Source of the DNA: an uncultured Alphaproteobacteria bacterium
GTDB taxonomy: Bacteria > Pseudomonadota > Alphaproteobacteria > Puniceispirillales > Puniceispirillaceae
Assembly: GCA_937924895.1 (NCBI GenBank)
Contig: CALEYP010000107.1
Span: 1-5,834 of the forward strand
Reading direction: 5' to 3'
Length of the DNA: 5,834 nucleotides
The position numbers were made by a program, and so were the translations under genes. Each line of letters opens with the position of its first letter. Position 1 is the stretch's first letter. Below the pieces are notes generated by a model. That model was not told where the DNA came from and did no database searches. It worked only from the letters and a program-made list of their open reading frames with translations. Positions 1 to 5,376 of the stretch are shown here, one piece after another.

Positions 1-183
1 ATGTTCATCGGCAAAGGCAAGGAGGTCTGCCACCATCGCTGTAGAGGTAGGAAGCAAGATCGCTGGGGTAATGCCTGTGAAATTGCCGCGCCAATCTTGC
101 ACATAACCCGCCATATCAGCCGGATCGGTAATGATATTCTTCGCGCCGACAATCTCTTCTAATTTGGTTATGATCTCAGTCAT
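1..183 (-). CDS. FAD-linked oxidoreductase (GlcD/D-2-hydroxyglutarate dehydrogenase-like), N-terminal fragment
   Basis: Only the first 61 codons are present; the gene continues past the left edge of the window. The peptide starts MTEIITKLEEIVGAKN, then has ITDPADMAGYVQDWRG (residues 18-33) and a PAILLPTSTAMVADLLAFADE segment (40-60). This order, an acidic lead helix, a DWRG stretch and a 'P-T-S/T-x-x-x-V' run entering the FAD domain, matches the start of VAO-type flavoproteins that oxidise D-2-hydroxy acids (glycolate oxidase GlcD, D-lactate and D-2-hydroxyglutarate dehydrogenases). The family oxidises a 2-hydroxy acid to the 2-oxo acid using FAD, but the substrate cannot be told from this piece. 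The start is well supported: a strong GGAGAGG ribosome site lies 4 bases upstream, inside the end of the Sua5 gene, and the ATG shares an ATGA overlap with the Sua5 stop. Co-transcription and translational coupling with Sua5 are therefore likely. Confidence 0.8.
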   Translation of the reverse strand, partial: MTEIITKLEEIVGAKNIITDPADMAGYVQDWRGNFTGITPAILLPTSTAMVADLLAFADEH

Positions 184-1148
184 TTTGCCTCTCCAAAGGC
201 CATTATTGGCTGATCAGCAGCGGCACGAGCTAGCCTATCATTAATGGCAGCTCCTAGCCCCAAATGGGGGATCGGGGCTATCGCAATCAATTTTGCCTCT
301 GATCGGTCAGCTTGATGAAGATAGGCAAAAAGATTCGCAGCCGCCTCAATAAGATTGCCCTCAGGCGATAAATTTATATCGCCGTGATAAGGGCCAAATC
401 CAATCATAAATTCGTCAGGTTTTTTATCTATCGCTTCTAATCTTACGCCTTTGGAGGGGGCATAATGGCTTGTTAATTGTCCAGGGGCAGAGGGCGCTGT
501 ATCATTCGTCACAGCTGCTCTATCTGTTGAAATGGACGGATAAAGAGACGCAACATCTTCTATTGTGACTGGCCCATGACGCAAAATACGCAAAGTCTCT
601 GAGCTGCAATCAATAATGGTTGATTCTACACCTGATGGGCAGGGGCCATCATCCAAAATCATAGCAATCTTATCACCGAGATCATCTTCGACGTGTGTGG
701 CCATTGTGGGGCTGATGCGTCCAGATATATTGGCAGATGGTGCCGCGATAGGGCGGTCTGCCGCAGTTAACAAGGCCCTGACCTTTTCTGGAGCTGGTAC
801 ACGAAGCGCAATGGTATCAAGCCCTGCTGTTACCAGATGTGAAATTGAGGATGGTGCGCTTAACGGGACAACCAATGTTAATGGGCCCGGCCAGAACTGT
901 GTGGCGAGGTTTAGTGCCGTATCAGAGAAGATACCAATTGAACAAGCCGCGTCTAATGTTGGCACATGGGCAATCAGCGGGTTGAATGAGGGGCGCCCTT
1001 TTGCGTTATAAATGGCCGCAACGGCTCTGTCATTTGTCGCATCAGCGCCAAGCCCATAGACCGTTTCGGTCGGGAAGCTCACTAAATTGCCGTCACGCAA
1101 ATAACGTGCGGCTTGAAGAAGTGATTGATGGTTGAAATCACATCGCAT
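180..1148 (-). CDS. L-threonylcarbamoyladenylate synthase, Sua5 type
   Basis: This cytoplasmic enzyme makes threonylcarbamoyl-AMP from threonine, bicarbonate and ATP, the first step of t6A modification at A37 of ANN-decoding tRNAs. The TsaD complex then transfers the group to tRNA. The 322-residue product has both parts of the long Sua5 form. The YrdC domain spans about residues 8-195 and shows PTETVYGLG (26-34), the KGRPSFNPL substrate-binding motif (50-58, with K50 and R52), FWPGPLT (85-91), APSANISG (136-143), GVESTIID (173-180) and LRHGPVT (189-195). After a variable linker comes APGQLTSHYAP (221-231), the conserved linker that closes over the active site in Sua5, and a C-terminal Sua5 domain from about 235 to the end. 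The short TsaC form would stop near residue 200. Its TGA overlaps the ATG of the downstream FAD-linked oxidoreductase by four bases. The ribosome site is weak (AGG about 9 bases before the ATG). The gene diverges from the SRAP gene across 84 bases. Confidence 0.95.
   Translation of the reverse strand: MRCDFNHQSLLQAARYLRDGNLVSFPTETVYGLGADATNDRAVAAIYNAKGRPSFNPLIAHVPTLDAACSIGIFSDTALNLATQFWPGPLTLVVPLSAPSSISHLVTAGLDTIALRVPAPEKVRALLTAADRPIAAPSANISGRISPTMATHVEDDLGDKIAMILDDGPCPSGVESTIIDCSSETLRILRHGPVTIEDVASLYPSISTDRAAVTNDTAPSAPGQLTSHYAPSKGVRLEAIDKKPDEFMIGFGPYHGDINLSPEGNLIEAAANLFAYLHQADRSEAKLIAIAPIPHLGLGAAINDRLARAAADQPIMAFGEAK
188..194 (-). promoter_or_regulatory. Ribosome binding site of the FAD-linked oxidoreductase
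   Basis: Read on the minus strand this is GGAGAGG, 4 bases before the ATG at 183. It lies inside the last codons of the Sua5 gene, so the oxidoreductase is probably translated from the Sua5 message. It fixes the start of the partial gene. Confidence 0.7.
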
Positions 1149-1232
1149 AAATAGGAACCTATCACAGAAGAGGCGAGGACGATCTTATCCTTACCATATC
1201 AGACACTCTAATCTTACGTTGGTTGTAGCAAA
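1149..1232. promoter_or_regulatory. Divergent intergenic region between Sua5 and SRAP genes
   Basis: These 84 bases must hold the promoters of both divergent genes unless transcription enters from further away. Towards the SRAP gene there is a weak candidate -10 box, TAATCT at 1209-1214, with a poor -35 match (TTATCC, 1185-1190) 18 bases before it. Near the Sua5 start lies a short palindrome, ATAGGAACCTAT (1151-1162), which overlaps the weak Sua5 ribosome site. No clear LexA operator is present. I infer the promoter role from position more than from sequence. Confidence 0.35.
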
Positions 1233-1883
1233 ATGTGCGGCAGATTTACAGTCACAGCAACACCAGATGAATTATTTTCTCGGTTTGGCGTGTCGCTGAC
1301 CTCTAATTTGCAGCCACGATGGAATGTCGCGCCGTCTCAATCATCACCCATCATACAGGCTAACGGGTTTGACCGCGGTCTATCAATGGCCCGCTTTGGC
1401 GTGGATAATATCGTGCCTCACAAGACCCTGATTAACGCACGCTCTGAGACAATAACCGAAAAGGCAGCGTTTCAAGACGCGTTTCGAAACCATCGCTGTC
1501 TTGTGATTGCCAGCGGGTGGTATGAATGGAAAGAAAAGGGGAAGCCATATCATATTCAGCTGCGGGATGGCCGCGTAATGGGGTTTGCAGGATTGCTATT
1601 ACCACAAGGCGGTTTTGTGATCGTCACGAGCGCGGCAACAGGGGCGCTTTCGACGATTCATCACCGCGTGCCACATGTCTTAGCGCAAACGCAATGGGAT
1701 AGCTGGCTAATGGGTGATGTTGATGATGCGCTTGCCGCCTTTACAGCGGTGAATAGTGATTATTTCAATGCCTACCCCGTGAGCCCTGATGTCGGGAATG
1801 TGCGTCACGATCACGCAGGCCTTGTCGCACCCTATGAGGCGCCACCTGCCACACCAACGCCGCAGGCCGATTTATTCAGCTGA
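1233..1883 (+). CDS. SRAP-domain protein (YedK/HMCES family), abasic-site DNA-protein crosslink enzyme
   Basis: SRAP proteins bind abasic sites in single-stranded DNA and form a stable thiazolidine link through an N-terminal cysteine, which shields the site during replication. The 216-residue product begins MCGRFT, so removal of Met1 exposes the nucleophile Cys2. This motif fixes the start even though no clear Shine-Dalgarno sequence precedes it. Other family landmarks are PRWNVAPSQ (28-36), INARSET (67-73, with the DNA-contacting Asn68), the SGWYEW block (94-99) with catalytic Glu98, and IHHRVP (142-147) with the catalytic His (probably His143). All four catalytic-type residues are present and the length is normal for bacteria. 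One departure: the family's core RWGL.P segment reads RFGVDN at 54-59. The C-terminal end, after about residue 190, is proline- and alanine-rich and probably flexible. The gene ends two bases from the stop of the convergent AlkA-type glycosylase. An older name for the family is 'SOS response-associated peptidase', but no LexA box is visible here. Confidence 0.93.
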   Translation: MCGRFTVTATPDELFSRFGVSLTSNLQPRWNVAPSQSSPIIQANGFDRGLSMARFGVDNIVPHKTLINARSETITEKAAFQDAFRNHRCLVIASGWYEWKEKGKPYHIQLRDGRVMGFAGLLLPQGGFVIVTSAATGALSTIHHRVPHVLAQTQWDSWLMGDVDDALAAFTAVNSDYFNAYPVSPDVGNVRHDHAGLVAPYEAPPATPTPQADLFS

Positions 1884-1885
1884 TA

Positions 1886-2539
1886 TCAAATGTCAGATGG
1901 CGCTGCCTTGCGCACCTCAATCGCATAAATATGCCACAGGAATAAGGCGCCAGCCCCGCGATAAGGGTGCCACGTGGCAGCTAACTCTTCCATCTCTTGC
2001 TGTGAGGGGCGTTCTTCGAGTGATTTTAGGCGCCTCATTCCTTCTTGTAAGGCAATATCATTGCTAGGCCAGGCATTCATATCCCCCAATGCAAATAAGG
2101 TGTAATTATCCGCCGTCCACGGTCCCACACCTTTTTGACGCAATAAATGCGCTGTCACCTCAGAGACTGGCATGTCCGCAAATTCAGTGATTGGCAAGCT
2201 GCCATCAAGGACATTGCGGGCAATATCCCTAAGATAGCTTGCTTTGCGTAAGGAAAGGCCGCAGTCCCGCAAGTCACTATCTGTGGCGGCACCTATAGGC
2301 AAACAGCTTGTTAGATTCGCATCTACCATACGTTGCCAGATATGAGAGGCGGCCTGTCGTGAAATTTGCTGGCCAATTATGATCTTAGCAAGCGTTTCAA
2401 AGCCCTCAGGCAAAAATCTATCACTTGGAGCGCCATATTTGGCGTAGACGCGGGCAATATCACTGTCTGTCTGGCACAGTGATTGTAATGCCTTGTGAAA
2501 GAGGCGCGCTTTCTGGGGTGATTGTGTCATTGACGTCAC
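1886..2539 (-). CDS. DNA-3-methyladenine glycosylase II, AlkA-like (HhH-GPD superfamily)
   Basis: This base-excision repair enzyme cuts the glycosidic bond of alkylated purines such as 3-methyladenine and leaves an abasic site. The 217-residue protein shows KIIIGQQISRQAA (52-64), equivalent to the GQQ(V/I)S element of AlkA, and the helix-hairpin-helix KGVGPWTAD (136-144). This is followed by WPSNDIALQEG (157-167), in which Asp161 occupies the place of the catalytic aspartate (Asp238 in E. coli AlkA). No four-cysteine cluster of the MutY/Nth type is present, which fits AlkA. The N-terminal TBP-like domain of E. coli AlkA is absent, so this is the short catalytic-core form common in bacteria. 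The listed start is a GTG at 2539; an in-frame ATG three codons later (at 2530) is equally possible, because neither has a good ribosome site and a TGA closes the frame just upstream. It converges on the SRAP gene, whose product handles the lesion this enzyme creates. Confidence 0.9.
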   Translation of the reverse strand: MTSMTQSPQKARLFHKALQSLCQTDSDIARVYAKYGAPSDRFLPEGFETLAKIIIGQQISRQAASHIWQRMVDANLTSCLPIGAATDSDLRDCGLSLRKASYLRDIARNVLDGSLPITEFADMPVSEVTAHLLRQKGVGPWTADNYTLFALGDMNAWPSNDIALQEGMRRLKSLEERPSQQEMEELAATWHPYRGAGALFLWHIYAIEVRKAAPSDI

Positions 2540-2634
2540 TATGTCAGCTTTTCATTGTCAAGAGTTGCAGACTATCATGAAAAGGTAAATTTGCCTAAGG
2601 TAAGGCTACACCGGAATGAGACATAGAGGACGTC
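2540..2634. promoter_or_regulatory. Divergent promoter region between glycosylase and cytochrome b561 genes
   Basis: These 95 bases separate two divergent genes. Towards the cytochrome gene a possible promoter is TTTTCA (2549-2554), an 18-base spacer, then TATCAT (2573-2578, five of six matches to TATAAT). This would put the transcript start near 2585, within the AAGGTAA repeat listed separately. On the minus strand there is a perfect TTGACA (2561 down to 2556), but no good -10 box follows at the right spacing. The cytochrome start has a clear GAGGA ribosome site at 2626-2630, four bases before its ATG. Confidence 0.35.
2582..2605. promoter_or_regulatory. Candidate operator: repeated AAGGTAA half-sites
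   Basis: AAGGTAA occurs at 2582-2588 and again at 2597-2603, exactly 15 bases apart. Between them is TTTGCCT (2590-2596), which is the inverse of the same unit with one change. Together 2583-2596 reads as a 14-base near-palindrome (AGGTAAA/TTTGCCT, one mismatch). Such an arrangement is typical of a dimeric repressor or activator site and it overlaps the inferred start of the cytochrome b561 transcript. I do not recognise the regulator, and a chance origin is possible. Confidence 0.25.
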
Positions 2635-3306
2635 ATGGCACATAAACAAAAAAACCTTGTCTGGGATTTGCCTTTGCGGCTCTTTCATTGGGCGTTTGCC
2701 ATTTCCGTGATTGGTAGTTTTATTTCGGGTAAAATGGAGGTCTGGGCTGTGCATGAGCGGTTTGGGATGACGATTATCGGCCTTGTTATTTTTCGCGTAA
2801 TTTGGGGCTTTATTGGGTCTGAGACAGCTCGCTTTTCTCATTTTTTGACCGGCCCGAGGGCAGTGTTTCACACTTTTGTGGGCCTTTTACGCAAGCAAAG
2901 TGAAGACAAGGCAGGGCATAGTCCTGTAGGCGGTTATGCGACTGTGGCCCTGTTGATGGTGCCGTTTTTTATGGCATTAACGGGAACAATCAATACAGAT
3001 GATATTCTATATGATGGCCCATTTTATCATTTATTCACCTCATGGAGTAAGCAAGCAGGAGAGTTGCATGACATAGGCCATTATTTCATCATTGCTCTGT
3101 TTATCATGCATATGTTGGCAATCGGATATTATTGGCTGGCATTACGAAAGAATCTAGTTGCCCCAATGGTCACAGGCCGCCCGCAACACAAAGCAGCTAG
3201 TGTGCCGCCTCTCTCAGCCTCACGCGTCATATTTGGTCTATTTTTGATGGTGGGCCTTGTGGCAGTGGCGCAGGCCGCCATTTTGTTGCGACCTGCTTAT
3301 TTTTAA
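2635..3306 (+). CDS. Cytochrome b561, di-haem membrane protein (Ni/Fe-hydrogenase-type cytochrome b family)
   Basis: This inner-membrane b-type cytochrome moves electrons between the quinone pool and a periplasmic or membrane partner. The 223-residue product opens with VWDLPLRLFHW (9-19), the classic lead-in of the family, with His18 as a probable haem ligand. His40 (in HERFG), His145 (in LHDIGH) and His159 (in FIMHML) are the other likely ligands. Other landmarks are RVIWGFIGSETARF (54-67) and GHSPVGGYA (94-102), both typical of stand-alone bacterial members. Five hydrophobic segments are visible at about 17-33, 44-61, 99-118, 147-169 and 197-218; the fifth is extra to the four-helix haem core. 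No hydrogenase, formate dehydrogenase or molybdoenzyme gene is adjacent. The nearest redox partner is the cytochrome c' gene that converges on it 23 bases away, a pairing also known in other proteobacteria. The start has a good GAGGA site. I cannot assign the precise partner. Confidence 0.9.
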   Translation: MAHKQKNLVWDLPLRLFHWAFAISVIGSFISGKMEVWAVHERFGMTIIGLVIFRVIWGFIGSETARFSHFLTGPRAVFHTFVGLLRKQSEDKAGHSPVGGYATVALLMVPFFMALTGTINTDDILYDGPFYHLFTSWSKQAGELHDIGHYFIIALFIMHMLAIGYYWLALRKNLVAPMVTGRPQHKAASVPPLSASRVIFGLFLMVGLVAVAQAAILLRPAYF

Positions 3307-3329
3307 GTTGGGTATCTCTATGACCCGCG

Positions 3330-3770
3330 TTACTTCTTGAATTGAGAATGGCAAGCGCCACAGGTTTTACCTAATGCCTGCATGAGCATTTGCGTTTGCC
3401 CGCTATCTTCTGCGCTAGCTGCTTTGGCAAGGGCGAGGGCGGCTTCTTCATTTTGTTTGGCGAGTAATGTAAATTCGTCAAAACGTTCCCAAATGTCTGG
3501 TTTTGCATCTGTCTTGCCGGTGTCAGAGCCAGCTGGGAAATAATCTGTCATTTTTGCAGCCCAACCAGCGATGGTCTCTGCGCCTAATTCGATGCTCAGA
3601 TAGTCACCTTCTGCAAACTGACCACGCATCGCCCGAATAGCGGCGCCATTTTGTTTGAAATTGGCCTGTCTTTCAGTGATAACATCCGCTTGTGCGATGC
3701 TTATCATTGGCGTTGATAGTGTGAATAAGCTGGCTGCCACAATTATGGCGCGGCCCATATAATTAGTCAT
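3330..3770 (-). CDS. Cytochrome c' (class II c-type cytochrome), periplasmic
   Basis: The 146-residue precursor has a signal peptide (MTNYMGRAIIVAASLF... to SIAQA, residues 1-28, predicted cut AQA|DV), giving a mature protein of about 118 residues. Haem is attached near the C-terminus at CGACH (137-141), the hallmark of class II cytochromes, which fold as four-helix bundles. Helix 1 has RQANF (34-38). In this family the arginine is conserved and the last position of this block faces the distal side of the haem. Phe there, not a Met ligand, favours a five-coordinate cytochrome c' over a six-coordinate c-556; this is an inference. Cytochromes c' bind NO and CO and are tied to NO tolerance. The start at 3770 is chosen over an ATG at 3800 because AGGGAGAG lies 5 bases before it, while the upstream ATG has no ribosome site and would put charged residues before the signal peptide. 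Possible electron donor: the convergent cytochrome b561. Confidence 0.92.
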   Translation of the reverse strand: MTNYMGRAIIVAASLFTLSTPMISIAQADVITERQANFKQNGAAIRAMRGQFAEGDYLSIELGAETIAGWAAKMTDYFPAGSDTGKTDAKPDIWERFDEFTLLAKQNEEAALALAKAASAEDSGQTQMLMQALGKTCGACHSQFKK

Positions 3771-3902
3771 TATTGCTCTCCCTCGATGGTGCGTCTGCAT
3801 AAAATAATATCATTAACCTTTCTTACGAAGTAAAAGAGCGCTTTAGATGATATCATGCTCGTTCCATGATGAACGGTTATTTGTGAGAGGATAGTTCAGC
3901 CT
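3771..3902. promoter_or_regulatory. Divergent region between cytochrome c' and EamA permease genes, with palindrome
   Basis: This 132-base AT-rich gap holds the 5' ends of two divergent genes. ATGATATCAT at 3847-3856 is a perfect 10-base palindrome. The unit ATATCAT occurs in it (3850-3856) and again at 3807-3813, 43 bases away, about four helical turns. For the cytochrome, TATTAT (minus strand, 3809 down to 3804) could be a -10 box; for the permease, TATCAT at 3851-3856 could be one. Neither has a good -35 box. The permease has a GAGAGGA ribosome site at 3885-3891, a slightly long 11 bases from its ATG. Confidence 0.35.
3776..3783 (-). promoter_or_regulatory. Ribosome binding site deciding the cytochrome c' start
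   Basis: Read on the minus strand this is AGGGAGAG, followed by a 5-base spacer and the ATG at 3770. It is the best Shine-Dalgarno match near this gene and sets the start ten codons inside the longest open frame. Confidence 0.75.
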
Positions 3903-4778
3903 ATGCCAGCCATATTCATCGGCACCTTATTATCCTTCATTGGGCTGTTCTGTGGTGTCGGGACAGGTGTTATTGTGAAAATCGTCTCTGGCGACGTGAG
4001 TCTTGTGACAACTCTCTGGTATCGCTTTCTGCTCTCGCTCCCATTTTTATTTTTGGCTGCCTTTTGGCAAAGAGGGTGGGCCGCCTATCAGATTAAAGCC
4101 AAAGGGGTGCTTCTTATCCGTATTGTGCTTGGCTTATGCGGTATCACCCTATGGTTCACATCCATGCGGCATCTTCCCTTGGGGTTGGCAACCGCTTTGA
4201 TGCTAAGCTCGGCGATTTATGTAGCGCTCGCTTCTCCCTTTCTGTTGCAGGAAAAGGTAGGTCCTTATCGCTGGACTGCGATTATTGGTGGGCTCGCTGG
4301 TGTATGTGTGATTTCCAACGCCTTTAGCGCTTCGTTTGAGCCGCTCATTATCGTACCTATCTGTGCGTCTCTGGCTAGCGCTGGTCTACAAATTACCTTG
4401 CGGAAGTTAGGGAAAAGTGATGCGCCGTCTTCGGTGGCGAGCTGGTATAATTTTGCAGGTTTTCTGCTGACATCGCTGTATGTTCTGTTATTTGACGAAT
4501 TTATTCTCATTTCTGGGCCAGCCTTATGGGGCTATATGCTGGCTCTTGGGGCGTTAGGGGCATTGCTTCAATTATCATTCACAGCTTCCTATGCCTATGT
4601 AGATGCAGTTATCGTCTCAACCTTGCGATATCTGCAGGTGCCCTTGGCAGCGCTGGTGGGGTTTGTCTATTTTTCAGAGGTCCCTACAATGCTTCAGATG
4701 CTTGGCGCTGTGATGATTGTCACATCCTCAATCGTCATTGTGATAAGAGAGTTTCAAAAGCGCGGAGCTGGTGCTTGA
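3903..4778 (+). CDS. EamA-domain (DMT superfamily) permease
   Basis: This is an inner-membrane transporter of the drug/metabolite transporter superfamily. The 291-residue length, ten hydrophobic segments and internal duplication are those of the family. Approximate membrane segments are 4-26, 33-53, 68-86, 92-112, 121-138, 145-163, 178-196, 204-224, 228-250 and 258-280. The first EamA repeat shows WYRFLLSLPFL (39-49), the LPLGLATALMLSSAIYVALASP helix pair (91-112) and EKVGPYRWTAIIGGLAGV (117-134). The second repeat ends with a matching LRYLQVPLAALVGFVYFSE block and a final helix before a basic C-terminal tail (REFQKRGAGA). Family members export amino acids, nucleotides or other small metabolites, and sequence alone does not give the substrate. 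The following gene starts 58 bases downstream on the same strand without a visible terminator, so the two may form an operon. Confidence 0.9.
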   Translation: MPAIFIGTLLSFIGLFCGVGTGVIVKIVSGDVSLVTTLWYRFLLSLPFLFLAAFWQRGWAAYQIKAKGVLLIRIVLGLCGITLWFTSMRHLPLGLATALMLSSAIYVALASPFLLQEKVGPYRWTAIIGGLAGVCVISNAFSASFEPLIIVPICASLASAGLQITLRKLGKSDAPSSVASWYNFAGFLLTSLYVLLFDEFILISGPALWGYMLALGALGALLQLSFTASYAYVDAVIVSTLRYLQVPLAALVGFVYFSEVPTMLQMLGAVMIVTSSIVIVIREFQKRGAGA

Positions 4779-4836
4779 TATCTCGCTTCTCTCTGTTGTA
4801 TGAAGGGGAGCAAATTGGCGTGAAAGGACTAGTGTA

Positions 4837-5376
4837 ATGGCAAAAGACTTCATCTTACGTGTGATGGGTGAAACCGATATTCTTGAGGTTTCCGTAACTG
4901 GCGAGATGGTAGAAAACCATAAACAGCCAGATTTTGCCAAAGACTGGGAAAAAGCCGACATCGCAAACTGGCTAGCACATTGGTTGGATGGCGATAGAGC
5001 CGCTGCCTGGATGGATGACAGCGACTTAAATGCCAAGATGGAGCAGGCCGCGCTATCTCTTTTATTGGTTGATGATAATGCTGAGGCCTTTCTGTCATCA
5101 GAAGCGAATTACCTCCTGATGTTGCTTCTTCGTGAAAAATGGCCGGTTGGTAGCAAGGCAAAGTTCAAGCCAAAAGCAGAAAAAGTAGGGGCAAATCACA
5201 CTTACCATATGATTTTCTGCACACCCCAAAAGCTAGAGACTCTTGATAATCCTGAATTGATTGGGCGTGCGGAATCACATGCTCTCGGCACGCATTTGCC
5301 TCTTTTAAAGCAGTCACGCAAGATCTTCGCTAATTCAAGCGCCGTTCATGCTGTGATTAAGCAGGCGATGCGCTAA
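4837..5376 (+). CDS. Uncharacterised 179-residue protein
   Basis: I do not recognise a family. The reading frame is well supported: AAAGGA at 4823-4828 is an ideal ribosome site 8 bases before the ATG, and the frame is open up to a TAA that abuts the thiolase gene. The protein looks soluble and cytoplasmic, with no signal peptide or membrane helix. Residues 4-26 alternate like beta strands. Residues 33-61 form a tryptophan-rich, acidic segment (Trp37, 45, 49 and 58) that looks helical and amphipathic. A leucine-rich stretch, SLLLVDD to NYLLMLLLREKW (74-102), reads as two buried helices. A lysine-rich KAKFKPKAEK (107-116) follows, and then a strand-like HTYHMIFC (121-128) holding the only cysteine. 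It lies 58 bases behind the EamA permease on the same strand, which allows co-transcription but says little about function. Confidence 0.75.
   Translation: MAKDFILRVMGETDILEVSVTGEMVENHKQPDFAKDWEKADIANWLAHWLDGDRAAAWMDDSDLNAKMEQAALSLLLVDDNAEAFLSSEANYLLMLLLREKWPVGSKAKFKPKAEKVGANHTYHMIFCTPQKLETLDNPELIGRAESHALGTHLPLLKQSRKIFANSSAVHAVIKQAMR

Noticed and set aside
616..1011. 131-codon open frame on the plus strand
   Set aside because: It lies wholly inside the Sua5 gene, whose motifs are complete. The product has no recognisable motif and is a shadow frame.
1155..1170. Possible LexA (SOS) operator before the SRAP gene
   Set aside because: The alphaproteobacterial box is GAAC-N7-GAAC. Here GAAC is followed after eight bases by GAAG, so both spacing and the last base are wrong.
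1877..1895. Small hairpin around the SRAP/glycosylase stops
   Set aside because: The stem is at most six pairs with a G-T pair and lacks a T tract, so it is not a credible terminator.
1789..2067. 92-codon plus-strand frame across the SRAP and glycosylase 3' ends
   Set aside because: It overlaps two well-supported genes in other frames and has no recognisable domain.
2533..2561. Minus-strand promoter for the glycosylase from a perfect TTGACA
   Set aside because: The -10 position at normal spacing reads TGACGT, which is poor, and it would place the transcript start at or past the start codon.
2575..2871. 98-codon minus-strand frame over the cytochrome b561 start
   Set aside because: It covers the conserved N-terminus of the cytochrome in antisense and has a low-complexity, basic product.
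3307..3329. GGGT...ACCC inverted repeat as a terminator between the two cytochrome genes
   Set aside because: The stem is only four base pairs with a nine-base loop and no T run follows on either strand.
4850..5161. Antisense frame within the 179-residue gene as the real gene instead
   Set aside because: The sense frame is longer and has an ideal ribosome site, while the antisense product is rich in Arg, His and Pro and typical of a shadow frame.
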